DNA of 64,000 nucleotides from Flavobacteriales bacterium. GTDB taxonomy: Bacteria > Bacteroidota > Bacteroidia > Flavobacteriales_F > PHOS-HE28. Position numbers and translations under genes: made by a program. The stretch is taken from contig JADJCX010000002.1 in the NCBI GenBank assembly GCA_016703005.1, positions 287,842 to 351,841 on the forward strand, given 5' to 3'. Below, piece by piece: positions 38,531 to 48,099 of the stretch. The notes beneath the pieces are model-generated. The model was not told where the DNA came from. It made no database searches and was given only the letters and a program-made list of their open reading frames with translations. The stretch's first letter is position 1, and every line of letters starts with the position of its first letter.

Positions 38531-40686
38531 GGCGCTCGTCCTTGCTGTTGCCTGCTTCATTTTCGTTGCTCGGTCCTCCGGGCAAACCGCTGACCTGTCC
38601 TGCTTGAAGAGACCCTTCGACTGGGGTGTGCAACCGTTCTTCGACCCTGCGGTACCGGAGCATAGCACGGCGGAAGGGGCCTACATCCTCAGCGACAGTC
38701 TGCGCATCGCTTTCGCCGCGCAAGCCGCAGTTCATCACCGTCTTTTTCGAGCGCCACCAAGTGATACGCTTCGATGACGCAGATGCGGTGCGGAAGTACA
38801 CTTCGTTCACGCTCCCCGAAAGTCTCGACCCCACCTACGACAAGCAGGACCTGCCCTTTGCCAAGCAGGACAGCCTGCCGCGCCCGCTCTACTTCAACAC
38901 CGAAGTGGTCTTCTGTCGTGCACGGAAGCTGGGCGCCGATGTGGATGCCGGTGCGCTGCCCGTGGAAGGACGTGTGATCCGCGAGCAAGTGAAATTCGGT
39001 ATCGGGTTCCACGAGACGTGGAGCTATGCGATCGATGTATTGGGCGTGTTGCCGGGCGATACGATCGAAGTGCATTGGAAATACAGCATCCCGTTCATGG
39101 AGAACTGGATGAAGTTCAACGCGCAGCGCCTGTTCTTCAATGGCGCCTTGCATAAGCGGTCCTCGAACTTGATGATCGAGGCGGATGGCATGCAGGGTTT
39201 CAGGCATTGGGGCATTCCACCCGACAGCGTTGCCGACGAAGGCAGAACGGTGAAGAAGTACTGGACACTCAAGGACCTGCTGGCGGTTGCTGACGAAGTG
39301 GGTGCCCGCTGGCACGCCGAGCTGCCCTTCCTCACCATCGGTACACTTCAGGATGCGCAGTTCTATGCGCACGTTACACGCAGCGGTATGGCGGTGGACA
39401 TACCGTATTGGGCCAAGGCCATGCGGCTGCGCGAAGGCAACGCTCATTGGTGGCGACAGGTCGCGTTGAAGAACGTGCCCGATGCGCAGACCGAGCGCAT
39501 GAAGGGTTTCATGGACCTGTATCCGGGCACGGATCCCATCGATCGGTTAAGGCGCATGCACTCGGCCATCGCTACAACATTCGACTACCAGCTCGACGAT
39601 GCTTGGTACGACAACAAGGACCGGGACAACCAACGCATGGGCGATCAATTGCTCGACAAACGCTTACGCGAGATCAGCAGGTACGATCTGTATAGCAAGT
39701 TGATCTCCATGCTCCGTCTGAAGTATTACACCGCCTACATGATGGACGCGCGTGTTGGGGCGCTTGGGCTCGACTGGCTTTCGCCCGTGTGGAACAACGA
39801 GTGGACGTTCTTGGTGAACGACAACGGTACGCCGGTGCACCTACATCCCAAGCGCACGCGCTTCGGCCTGTTGCCGGATGAAATGCCGTTCTACTGGGAA
39901 GGCACGCGCGCGCTGGTGGGCGATGTGGACAAGCTCTGGGCCGATGGCGAGCTTGGCGACAAGAAGCCCATTGAGCCGGAGCTCATTCCTATACCGAAGC
40001 TCTTGCCCGCGGTGAACCAACGCAGCATCGACATGAACGTTGATGTTGACCTGTCGACAGGGGAGTTGAAGGTGCGCGCGAACATCCTGCTCACCGGGCA
40101 GTGGAGCACCTTGACGCGTTCAGCATATCTCTTCGGTGTCGTGGACAGCAGCGCCCATCCCGGCTATGGACATCGGCTGTACGATCTTGCCGGTGCGACC
40201 GACGTCCAAGTGGAGTTGGGCGAGGTGCAACAGATGCCGCCGTTCCGTATGCCGATCAAGGTATCCTTCACCCTGCCGGGCCGTGTGTTGTCGAAGGACA
40301 GCACTTGGACAGTTGATCTGAGCGGCTTGTTCCATCATGTTGTGGACAGCACGTTCACGGCGGAAGGGCGCGACCTGTCCTATTGGTTCGACTTCGAGGG
40401 CGGCGATGAAGTGCGGGCCAGGGTCCATTTCGATCGGGCCGTTCAGTTGGTCAGCGATACCGCCGTATCCACGATGCAGCCTTTTGCCGCCCACTACGTG
40501 TATACCACCCAACCCGATCCCAAGACGATCGATCGTTCAAGTGTATTCGGGGTGTACGCGCCGAAGGTCGAAGTGCGCGATGCCCGCGACTTGGAGATCT
40601 TGATACGAGCTGTTGCGAACCAGTCTGCTTTGCTGCGTGTCAAGGCGCCGCCTGCGGATCTGGCTTCGCCGGTGCCGGGGCCGTAA
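38475..40686 (+). CDS. secreted DUF3857/transglutaminase-like protein, frameshifted
   Basis: About 736 residues after frame correction. The N-terminus has a basic then hydrophobic signal (RALVLAVACFIFVARSSGQ). The ATG at 38475 overlaps der by 56 bases; no later ATG precedes the signal, so the start is uncertain. The frame shifts near 38714-38720 (one extra base), leading into KPQFITVFFERHQVIRFDD. The layout resembles the DUF3857-transglutaminase-DUF3858 proteins common in Bacteroidota: an N-terminal beta domain, a helical region (ISRYDLYSKLISMLRLKYYTA) where the catalytic Cys would lie, and a C-terminal beta domain. The Cys and His of the triad are not visible, so it is probably not a working transglutaminase. 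Periplasmic; role unknown. Confidence 0.6.
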
Positions 40687-40761
40687 GGGTAGCCCGACGA
40701 ACGGTTGCGCCGGATCCGCAGGAGGACGCTGGCCTTGGTCCCGGTCACTTAGTTTCGCCAC

Positions 40762-41301
40762 ATGTACAGGAGCGGCTTCCTACGCCTACCGGCTTTGCTG
40801 GTGTTGGCCGCGCTCGTTTGGCAATGCGGGCAGTTCGCTTCGTTCGAAGTGCGGCGGTTGGCCGTGAAGCAGGAGATAAAGCTGCGATTGAAGGCCGGTG
40901 TGCCGGAGAACGAACGCGTCAACTTCACGTTCAGTGCGACCGACTTCGAGGCGCTCACGTGGGTGAAGCCCGCGCGTGAGTTCAAACTGAAGGATCGGTA
41001 CTACGATGTGGTGGCGAAGACCGTGGATGCCGACGGCACCGTACACGTCGCATGCATCGATGACCGCCAGGAGACACAGATCTTCGCCGACCTGGGCGAG
41101 ATGGTAGCGCTCGTTCTGGACCAACGCGGACAGGGCTCCTCGTCCAATGCGAAGGTCTGGTTCACCGTGAAGCATTGGTCCGTTGACGATGGTGCGACCG
41201 CGCAGGTGTTGCCGGAAGCCACTGATGTAATACATGCGCTCTTCAGCGCGTTGCAACTGGAGCATGCCTTCGTGCCGCTTGCTCCTCCCCCTGAAGCGTA
41301 G
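40762..41301 (+). CDS. membrane-anchored protein of unknown function
   Basis: 179 residues. It has one N-terminal hydrophobic helix (LRLPALLVLAALVWQCGQF), then FEVRRLAVKQEIKLRLKAGVPENE, which matches a family I have often seen in Bacteroidota beside TonB receptors or metal genes (the K-EIK-IK-G-PE pattern, then REFKLKDRYYDVV and CIDDRQETQIF). It ends in a Pro-rich tail. The next gene downstream, 117 bases away, encodes a TonB receptor. No function is known to me. Confidence 0.65.
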   Translation: MYRSGFLRLPALLVLAALVWQCGQFASFEVRRLAVKQEIKLRLKAGVPENERVNFTFSATDFEALTWVKPAREFKLKDRYYDVVAKTVDADGTVHVACIDDRQETQIFADLGEMVALVLDQRGQGSSSNAKVWFTVKHWSVDDGATAQVLPEATDVIHALFSALQLEHAFVPLAPPPEA

Positions 41302-41418
41302 GTGGTCGTCGGTCCTCGCACCGTTCCCTTCCGCTCATCGGCACGGAAGGGGTGGACCTGTCGCGCCTGTTGCGCAGGCCACTTGTGCTGCTATTCCCTC
41401 TAACGAACAACAGGACGT

Positions 41419-43834
41419 ATGTCCAACCACAGACTCATTCTCATTCTTGCCCTCGCCGGTTGTGTTCCGGCGGCATGGGCCCAAACGATCACCGTGCTCG
41501 ATGACGGCACCGGTACGCCCATCGAGGGTGTCACGGTATTCTCCAAGCGACCGGCGGCAAGCGTCATCACCGATGTGAAGGGCCACGCCCCTCTTGATGC
41601 CATGCGCGGCGCCGATACGATCTGGTTCAAGCATGTTGCACATGAAACCATGTGGGCGAGCCACGCCACTCTGAGCGCCACGCCAATGGTCCGCCTGACG
41701 ATGCTTACCAGGCCCTTGCCCGAATTCACCATGAGCGCCAACCGCTGGGAGCAGGAGGACGCGCGCGTGCCGGATCACATCACGGTGATCAAACCGCGCG
41801 ACATCGCCTTCAACAACCCGGGCACTGCTGCCGATGTATTGCAGCAGAGCGGCGAAGTGTTCGTGCAGAAGAGCCAACAGGGCGGTGGAAGTCCAATGCT
41901 CCGTGGCTTCGCGGCCAACCGCGCACTGATGCGTCGTGGACGGCGTGCGCATGAACAACGCCATCTACCGCGCGGGCAACCTGCAGAACATCATCAGCGT
42001 GGATGCCAGTTCCATTGAGCGCGCTGAGGTGGTACACGGGCCGGGTGCAATGACGTACGGCAGCGATGCCATCGGTGGTGTCATGGACTTCCACTTGTTG
42101 CGGCCGCGCTTCAGCAACGATAGCAGCCTCCTCTTCCACGGCGGGGCCATGGCGCGTTATGCCACAGCGGCCAGCGAGCAAGCCGGTCATCTTCACCTTG
42201 GTCTGGGTGGCGGTAAGCTCGCGTTCGTGGGCAGCGCCAGCTTCAACCGCTTCGGCGATCTGCGTGCGGGCACCGATGGGCCAAGCGATTACCTGCGCCC
42301 ATGGTATTCCGAAACCATCAATGGCGTTGACAGCCAAGTGGTGAACACCGACCCGGAACTGCAAGAGCAGAGCGGATACGATAACATGGCCTTCATGGGC
42401 AAGCTCGCGTGGAAGCCGGTGAGTTCGCTGGAGATCGGTGCGAACGTGTACTACAGCACCACCAGCGAGGTGCCTCGTTATGACCGCCTCATAGAACTGC
42501 GCAACGGCGCACCGCGCTCGGCCGAATGGTACTACGGTCCGCAGGAGTGGATGATGGCCAGCTTCCGTGCGACGCATACCGCTAAGAAGGGACCGTGGAG
42601 CACTGCGCGCCTCATTCTTTCATGGCAGGACTACGCCGAAAGCCGCAACGACCGCAACTTCGGTAGCACGCGCTTGCGCACACAGGCCCAGCGCGTCAGT
42701 GGTCTCTATACCAACCTTGATCTGGAGAAGGAACTCAGCGCGCGCACACAACTGCTCTACGGCGCCGAGTTCGTAAGCAACGATGTGGAGAGCACCGGCG
42801 AGCGTGTGGACCAAGAGACAGGGGAGTTGGAGGTCATAAACTCGCGTTACCCCAACGGCTCCACGTGGAGCACGGGTAGCGTGTACCTCGGCGCCATGCA
42901 CGACCTCACCGAACGCTTCACCGTTTCAGCGGGTGCCCGTTTCAGTTGGTCGTCGCTGGATTGTGTGTTCGATACCACCCTGTTCCCGTATCCCGCCACC
43001 AGCACCAGCCTCAACAACAGTGCGCTCACCGGGAATCTCGGTTTCGCGTACCAGCCCGGTACGGATTGGAAATTGTCGCTGGACTTCAGCACCGGTTTCC
43101 GCGCGCCGAACGTGGACGATATCGGCAAGGTGTTCGACAGCGAGCCGGGCGCGGTGATCGTGCCCAACCCCGACTTGTCAGCGGAATACGCTTACAACGC
43201 GGAAGCGGGCATCGAGAAGGTGATCGCGCAACGCGTACGCGCAGGCGTAACCGGTTTCTATAGCGTGCTCGACAACGCCATGGTGCGTAGGCCGTACAGC
43301 GTGAACGGACAGGACAGCATTGTGTACGACGGCGATCTGAGCGCGGTGACCGCCATACAGAACGCAGCGCAAGCCATCGTGTACGGCTTCGTCATTGCCG
43401 TTGAAGCCAAGCTGGGCGCCGGCTTCGGTGTTGATGTGCGCTACAACTGGCAGCACGGCGTGGAGCAGGACGACGCCAACGTGGACGACGTGCCACTGCG
43501 TCATTCACCACCACCGTTCGGGCAAGCAGGTATTTCGTGGCAACGCAAGAAGGTGCGCCTGAACCTGTACACGCAGTTCAGCGACGGCTTCGACTTTGCC
43601 GAACTGCCGCCGAGCGAACAGGCCAAGACGCCGATCTATGCGGTGGATGCGAACGGCGATCCGTATGCGCCAAGCTGGTACACCATCAACCTGAAAGGCA
43701 GCTACCAGATCACGAAAGGCTTGCTGGCCAGTGCGGGAGTGGAGAACATCACCGATCAGTTGTACCGGCCCTACTCCTCCGGTATCTCGGCTCCGGGGCG
43801 CAACTTCATACTTGCACTGCGCGCCAACTTCTAA
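41419..43834 (+). CDS. TonB-dependent receptor, heme/hemoglobin type, one frameshift
   Basis: About 804 residues after correction. A signal peptide (LILILALAGCVPAAWAQ) is followed by a carboxypeptidase-regulatory-like beta domain (DDGTGTPIEGVTVFSK). Then come the plug (TAADVLQQSGEVFVQKSQ, MLRGFAANR) and a 22-strand-type barrel ending in FILALRANF. The barrel contains FRAPNVDDIG and NPDLSAEYAYN, the FRAP/NPxL boxes of heme and hemoglobin receptors, so heme uptake is the likely role. The frame breaks near 41932: an extra C in GATGCGTCG; restored it reads LMVVDGVRMNNAIYR. A strong terminator follows. Confidence 0.88.
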
Positions 43835-43848
43835 TGCCTACGAACGAA

Positions 43849-43887
43849 CACCCCACGGCAGGCCGGTCTCGGCCGGTGGGGTGTTTT
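43849..43887 (+). terminator. intrinsic terminator after the TonB receptor
   Basis: CACCCCAC (43849-43856) pairs with GTGGGGTG across an inner GGCCGG-CGGCC helix, and is followed by TTTTT. It begins 15 bases after the stop codon. Confidence 0.85.
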
Positions 43888-44091
43888 TCGTTTTCAGCAG
43901 TGCAACCCATTCGGGCAACCACCGCCCCGATATGGGGAATCGGGAACGAGCACCAGTATCGACACGCGCGGCCACAGCGGGTCTCCGGACGATGAACAAT
44001 GGCCCGTCTCTTGACCGGTCGCCGTTGGAACCATTGACAAGTCGCAGCGCATTTCAGCATTGCGGGCTGATCCCCACCGGTTCGATGCGTA

Positions 44092-44487
44092 ATGGCAGAA
44101 TTGAGTCCCGTAGGTGCGGCGGTCATCGTACATCCTGCACCCGATATCAGCGTGGTGCAGTTCAACCCCGACGTGAAACTCACCGCCGAAGTGCTGCGCG
44201 ATGTGTTGCACGAACGCGGTGGTTGCGAGGCCCCCGGTGTGATGCTCGTAATGCCCGAATACATCGACTTCGATACCAAGTTGTTGCAGGCCGACCACCA
44301 TACCATGAATGCTCTCGCGCACCACACCGCCGCTGTCGCCATTCTGTGCCACGGACAGGAGATCGCGGATTGGTTCAAGCTCTACTTCGCCTACTACCCG
44401 CCCGCTTTTGCTGTGGCCTACTTCAGTGCCTACCCCAAGGCATATGCGTGGCTGGTCGCGAACACGCCGAAGGGACCTGAGTCATAG
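44092..44487 (+). CDS. STAS/SpoIIAA-like protein
   Basis: 131 residues, no signal peptide. The pattern of a central acidic beta strand (GVMLVMPEYIDFD), AVAILCHGQEIADWFKLYFAYYPP and the closing AYFSAYPKAYAWLVAN fits the small STAS/SpoIIAA-like proteins found in Bacteroidota, in which a final FxSxxxAxxWL segment is typical. Function unknown. It follows a ~200-base gap (43888-44091) in which I see no other gene. It is convergent with the barrel gene, three bases apart. Confidence 0.55.
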   Translation: MAELSPVGAAVIVHPAPDISVVQFNPDVKLTAEVLRDVLHERGGCEAPGVMLVMPEYIDFDTKLLQADHHTMNALAHHTAAVAILCHGQEIADWFKLYFAYYPPAFAVAYFSAYPKAYAWLVANTPKGPES

Positions 44488-44490
44488 GCT

Positions 44491-45177
44491 TCACTCTTCC
44501 TCTTCCTCTCCGTCTTCCTCTTCCTCCGTCTTCTCCTTCTTCTTGCGCTCGGGGAAGCGCCATGCCACTTGGAAACTGATGACAACGTTGTTGGCCGTTA
44601 CAATGGGTGAGAGGAGACCGGTGCTCGTCTGCCCGCGCAACTCCAGCAGCCAGTTGCGTTTCTCGTACCCGAAACCCAGGCCAACGCTCAACTGGCTGCG
44701 ACCCGCCGCGGTGGAGTAATTCTCCTCCGACACTTCCTGACCATCGTAGAAGTTGCGCACGCGGCCGCGCACCATGTAGCCGTACATGAGGCCGCCAGCG
44801 AGGTAGGTGCCTTGCGGTTCAGGCTTCAGGCTCAGCTTCAGCATCAGCGGCACTTCCAAGTAGAGCAGTGAAACATCGGAGCGCGTGCGCAGCACATTGT
44901 TCACCGTAACGCCTCCCTTGGTAATGGCCATGGGCTCCAGTAGCAGGCCCACCCGCCGCGAAAGCGGAAACTCCACACTCCAACCACCCAGCGGCCCGAA
45001 CTTGGGCAAGCCGCTACCACCCGAACCACCCGCTCTGATGGACGCCATGCCGATGCCCAGCTTGGGGCCATGACGCTCCATAAGCACATGTGCAGTGTCT
45101 TGCGCGCTGAGGCCCGTGTACAGCAGCATCGCCAGCCAGAAGAAGGAGGTGCGTAGGGATGCGTGATTCGTTGCCAT
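44491..45177 (-). CDS. PorT-like outer-membrane beta-barrel protein with acidic tail
   Basis: 228 residues. Signal peptide (FFWLAMLLYTGLSAQ), then a small barrel of the OMP_b-brl_2 type (GPLGGWSVEFPLSRRVGLLLEPM, LYLEVPLMLKLSLKP, YLAGGLMYGYMV, LSVGLGFGYEKRNW). The barrel ends FQVAWRFP, where the family normally stops, but a further tail of about 20 residues follows: a Lys cluster then nearly all Glu. That tail is unusual after a terminal strand and should face the periplasm or be disordered. Role unknown. Confidence 0.75.
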   Translation of the reverse strand: MATNHASLRTSFFWLAMLLYTGLSAQDTAHVLMERHGPKLGIGMASIRAGGSGGSGLPKFGPLGGWSVEFPLSRRVGLLLEPMAITKGGVTVNNVLRTRSDVSLLYLEVPLMLKLSLKPEPQGTYLAGGLMYGYMVRGRVRNFYDGQEVSEENYSTAAGRSQLSVGLGFGYEKRNWLLELRGQTSTGLLSPIVTANNVVISFQVAWRFPERKKKEKTEEEEDGEEEEE

Positions 45178-45368
45178 TGCCGAGTGCGAGGCAACATACG
45201 AAGAGAAGGGGAGAGGGTTGGGAAAGTCGGGGGAGGGGCGGAGCTCTTAGTCCGGAGCATACTTGCGGAAGGCGTGAGCGCGTGCGAAGGGACGAGGATC
45301 CTCTGCCCGAAGTGCATTCGCAGAATCGGGGGTGGGCACTGTACTTCCGAGGTAGCTATTTTGGCATC

Positions 45369-45791
45369 ATGCCATGGACAAAGGGAATGTGGGTCGTTCT
45401 GTTTTGCGCTTGTAGTGCAGCCGACGGCCCAGCAGCAGATCCGGTTATTTCGTTGGTTCACGGGGGCACATACGAGTACGGTACACTCTACCCGAACAGC
45501 CAAAAAGTTTATCTGCATTTGGTGCACGAACTGAAGTACTGTCAAACATTCGGCACACCGGATACCTGTGCTTGTGAGGAGTGGAACGCTCTCAGTATCG
45601 ATTCTGCGCTCGGACGGATCGCATTCAACGGATTCGTTTTCGAGAACGGTCAACGAGGTTATCTGGGTGGGTACGTACGGCGTGGCGCGGATTACGTCTC
45701 CGTAGGTGATAATCCAAGCGAGGTGTTCACCTATTTCTCCCCGGCTACCTGCCTTGCTCGTGATAGTGCGCCGACGATCAACGAGTTGTAG
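45369..45791 (+). CDS. small lipoprotein, unknown function
   Basis: 140 residues from the ATG at 45369. The frame is open upstream to 45159, but that part is basic and not protein-like. The N-terminus (MWVVLFCACSAADG) is a short lipoprotein-type signal. The mature part contains four Cys in about 25 residues (YCQTFGTPDTCACEEW plus one near the end), which may form disulfides. No family recognised. The 190 bases before it contain only a TATTTTGG just upstream, too near the start to be a convincing promoter. Confidence 0.5.
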   Translation: MPWTKGMWVVLFCACSAADGPAADPVISLVHGGTYEYGTLYPNSQKVYLHLVHELKYCQTFGTPDTCACEEWNALSIDSALGRIAFNGFVFENGQRGYLGGYVRRGADYVSVGDNPSEVFTYFSPATCLARDSAPTINEL

Positions 45792-45811
45792 TGTGCCTCT
45801 CGCCCGCCTCC

Positions 45812-46000
45812 CTACCTCACCGTATCCACCACCATCCCGCCGGTATCGGGCGGCGCGGTGTCGGCGGGTGTAACGATATATCCACGGCTTTTCAGCTGAT
45901 CGGGCACTGATGGCCCTGCCAGTGTTGCCGGGCCCAGGTTGGAGCAACCCAAGAAGAGCGCGAGCAGGAGCGTGGTAGCAAGGAGCTTGGCCGTTTTCAT
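45812..46000 (-). CDS. 62-residue lipoprotein
   Basis: From the ATG at 46000: KTAKLLATTLLLALFLGC gives a good lipobox with Cys at ~19. The mature peptide is short and Pro/Asp-rich (NLGPATLAGPSVPDQLKSRG, then DTAPPDTGG). The longer reading frame to 46633 is an artefact joining this gene to antisense of the next. It is convergent with the gene at 45369-45791, 20 bases between stops. Confidence 0.55.
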   Translation of the reverse strand: MKTAKLLATTLLLALFLGCSNLGPATLAGPSVPDQLKSRGYIVTPADTAPPDTGGMVVDTVR

Positions 46001-46090
46001 GTGCCATGGACCACAAAGCGCGGACCGTTGGAGGTGTGCTTCGCGAGATGCCTGAGCGGTAACGCCGAACGATTTCCCAGTATCACATGC

Positions 46091-46126
46091 ACCAAGGGCC
46101 GTCCCGTTGCCGGGGCGGCCCTTGGT
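46091..46126. repeat. inverted repeat between two lipoprotein genes
   Basis: ACCAAGGGCCG at the left pairs with CGGCCCTTGGT at the right, with further CCCG/CGGG pairing inside and a small loop. It begins 29 bases beyond the stop of the 46156-46668 gene. There is no T tract on either strand. A 3' stabilising or terminating hairpin for the leftward gene is likely. Confidence 0.55.
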
Positions 46127-46155
46127 ATGCAATGCCGACGGAACGGTGTTCGGCG

Positions 46156-46668
46156 TTAAGGACAGGTGGTAAGCAACTGATACCAAGTAATGCCATACAA
46201 GGGTGTGGTCACCGACCATATGCCCGTAGTGGAGTTGTAGTTGAAGCAGGTGGCCGGGTTCAACACGCACTCGTTGTAACCGGCTGGGTAGGTGAACTTC
46301 AATGTCATCCGGTTCGCTGGCCCGGTATCCGCCTTGATCCGGTAGCTGGTGCCGGGGCCTGTGTTGAAACAGACAATGTTCGGTGCCACTCCGTTCTTCA
46401 CAGTGACCATCGCCGCTGGACAGACCGCTTGCTGCGGGCCAGGGGCGCTGGTTGTCGGGAGAGTGTCGCACAAGTGGAAATTCACCGGTGGGCCGCCGAT
46501 GATCTTGATGAACGGATCGCTTTGCAGTTTGGGTGCACCCACGTCCTGCACAGCGTTGATCACCGGGTCCGTGGTCTCGGTCTTCGAACAACCTGACCAT
46601 GTAAAGAACACCGCGGCGGCCGCGGTACTCCATAGCATGCTTTGGAAAAGCCTCGTGTTGTACTTCAT
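46156..46668 (-). CDS. lipoprotein of unknown function
   Basis: 170 residues. N-terminus LWSTAAAAVFFTWSGC, Cys at ~27, marks a lipoprotein. The mature protein has six further Cys (CDTLP, VCPAA, VCFNT, ECVLN, TCFNY, TTCP), a pattern suggesting several disulfides. A PAGYNECVLNPATCFNYNS segment near the end resembles small cysteine-rich secreted proteins, but I do not recognise the family. About 134 bases separate its start from the divergent next gene, enough for two promoters. Confidence 0.55.
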   Translation of the reverse strand: MKYNTRLFQSMLWSTAAAAVFFTWSGCSKTETTDPVINAVQDVGAPKLQSDPFIKIIGGPPVNFHLCDTLPTTSAPGPQQAVCPAAMVTVKNGVAPNIVCFNTGPGTSYRIKADTGPANRMTLKFTYPAGYNECVLNPATCFNYNSTTGIWSVTTPLYGITWYQLLTTCP

Positions 46669-46802
46669 GATGATGATGGATCAGTTCGCCTACTCTGTCT
46701 CCGGTTTTCAGCGACCCCGGGCGCGGCGATCATCCCGCCCCGAGGAGCCTTGGGATCACCGGGCACTGCCAAGGTAATTGCGCAGCCGTCGCATCTTCGC
46801 AC

Positions 46803-47399
46803 ATGCATCATTCACTCTTCGCCGGTTTGTTGGTCGCGGGACTTGTCTCGTGCAACGCACCACAACCACAGGAAGCCGTAACCGACGAGGCGTCGCCGGA
46901 TACGGCGTTGACGCAGCACACGAGCACAGGGCATCAGCAGTTGGTGCCTGTTCAGTACCTGAAGCAATGGCAACTGCCCGGCTTGGAGCGCTGGGATGAA
47001 TACTGGCAGAAGCAATACGCCACCGACACCACCGGCGACCTGCGCATCCGCACCGCCGATCTCGATGGCGATGGCGGCGATGATCATGCGCTCTTCCTCT
47101 GCAATACCGACACCGCGCAGCGGGATAGTGCCTATGCCATCGTGGTGGCTTTCAGCAACGGTAGTTCGGCACTGCTGGCCAGCTACCCGTGGGCCGAGTA
47201 CGAGGGTGGCATCGGCATGGGTTTGATGCTGGAGCCGCCCGGCCCGCTCGGGCATTTGGGTGGTGAGGAAGGAGAGGAGGAGATCGCATCGCCGGTGGAG
47301 TTGACGCAGCCTGCCATCACGGTGGTCTTCTTCGAGAAGGCAGCCATCACATGGTTCTGGCGCAACGGCGCATTCCACCAAGTGTGGACGGGCGATTGA
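46803..47399 (+). CDS. lipoprotein with an Asp-rich repeat
   Basis: 198 residues. Lipoprotein signal (HHSLFAGLLVAGLVSC, Cys at ~17) followed by a Thr/Ala-rich linker. The DLRIRTADLDGDGGDDHALF segment resembles the calcium-binding FG-GAP/VCBS repeat seen in surface proteins. It ends WFWRNGAFHQVWTGD, typical of proteins that report a computed quantity or bind a ligand. No specific function can be given. Confidence 0.55.
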   Translation: MHHSLFAGLLVAGLVSCNAPQPQEAVTDEASPDTALTQHTSTGHQQLVPVQYLKQWQLPGLERWDEYWQKQYATDTTGDLRIRTADLDGDGGDDHALFLCNTDTAQRDSAYAIVVAFSNGSSALLASYPWAEYEGGIGMGLMLEPPGPLGHLGGEEGEEEIASPVELTQPAITVVFFEKAAITWFWRNGAFHQVWTGD

Positions 47400-47406
47400 G
47401 CACTCC

Positions 47407-47530
47407 CGTCATCGCGAACGAGTCAGCGAGTGAAGCGATCCATAGGCTCTTGAGATGAGCACGGAACATGTGGCCGCACAAACCTGTGTTTGGATCGCCA
47501 CGCGCCTATGAAGGCGCTCGAGATGATGCG
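47407..47530. repeat. dispersed hairpin (REP-like) element
   Basis: CGTCATCGCGAACGAG...GCGATCCA (47407-47442) faces TGGATCGC...GCGCTCGAGATGATGCG (47491-47530). The halves are imperfect inverted repeats. The sequence is close to the GTCATTGCGAGC...GAAGCAATCCA intergenic elements common in Bacteroidota genomes. It occupies the gap after the lipoprotein gene. The remaining ~85 bases to the tandem array hold nothing recognisable. Confidence 0.5.
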
Positions 47531-47616
47531 CACTAGATCTTCTCGGTTCCTGCTTGCATTCCATCCCCGGGTGTTGGCATACGGCAGGGTGCTAACGGGT
47601 GCCAGTTGGACAAATA

Positions 47617-48007
47617 CCTTTTGGGAGTTACAGGGAACCTGTCGTGGTTGATCGCCAACCGGTTCAAGACGGGCCGGAACCTTTTGGGAGTTGCTGGCGA
47701 TCGGTCGTGGTTGCTCACCATCTGGTTCAAGTTGTGCCACGTCCTTTTGGGAGTTGCGATCAAGCGGTCGCTGTTGAGTGAATACGTTTTGGGAGTTGCG
47801 CCCAAGTGGATGCGGTCGGGTGAGAACCTTTTGGGAGTTGTGCTCAATTGGTCGCGGTCGTGTGAAAACCTTTTGGGAGTTGCGCTCAAGTGGTCGCGGT
47901 TGAGTAAAAACCTATTGGGAGTTGTGCCCAAGTGGTCGCGATTGAGCGAAAACCTTTTGGGAGTTGCGCTGATCCGATCGCTTGTGAGCAAGAACCTTTA
48001 GGGAGGT
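47617..48007. repeat. tandem array of a 42-bp unit with a CCTTTTGGGAGTT core
   Basis: Nine cores (consensus CCTTTTGGGAGTTGYG) begin at 47617, 47680, 47743, 47785, 47827, 47869, 47911, 47953 and 47995. Spacings are 63, 63 and then six times 42, all multiples of 21. The sequence between cores is itself related to a second 21-base half close to AAGTGGTCGCGGTTGAGTA, and the 63-base units carry an extra half. Both strands stay open: the plus frame repeats NLLGVxxxWSRLS, the minus frame TPKRFSxxRDHLx, but each would need a TTG start. I do not call a gene here. The array follows a dispersed hairpin element and precedes a set of unknown genes. Confidence 0.9.
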
Positions 48008-48099
48008 GTTATCGGGCGAACGCCCTATGCGCAACTATGGCTTCAGGTAACCCCTGAAAAGGACTTTCGTTCCAAGGGCGCGAACCGGAAAGCGGCAAC

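Noticed and set aside
43731..44480. 249-residue rightward reading frame
   Set aside because: It overlaps the end of the TonB receptor, its terminator and the STAS-like gene in another frame.
45812..46633. Single 273-residue leftward gene
   Set aside because: It joins the 62-residue lipoprotein to a shadow of the neighbouring lipoprotein gene. The separate genes each have their own lipoprotein signal.
47533..48001. Repeat-protein genes in the tandem array on either strand
   Set aside because: Both frames need TTG starts, and openness follows from the unit being a multiple of three without stops. No signal or flanking coding sequence supports either.
47617..48007. CRISPR array
   Set aside because: The conserved core is only about 16 bases, the intervening sequences resemble each other, spacing alternates between 63 and 42, and there are no cas genes.
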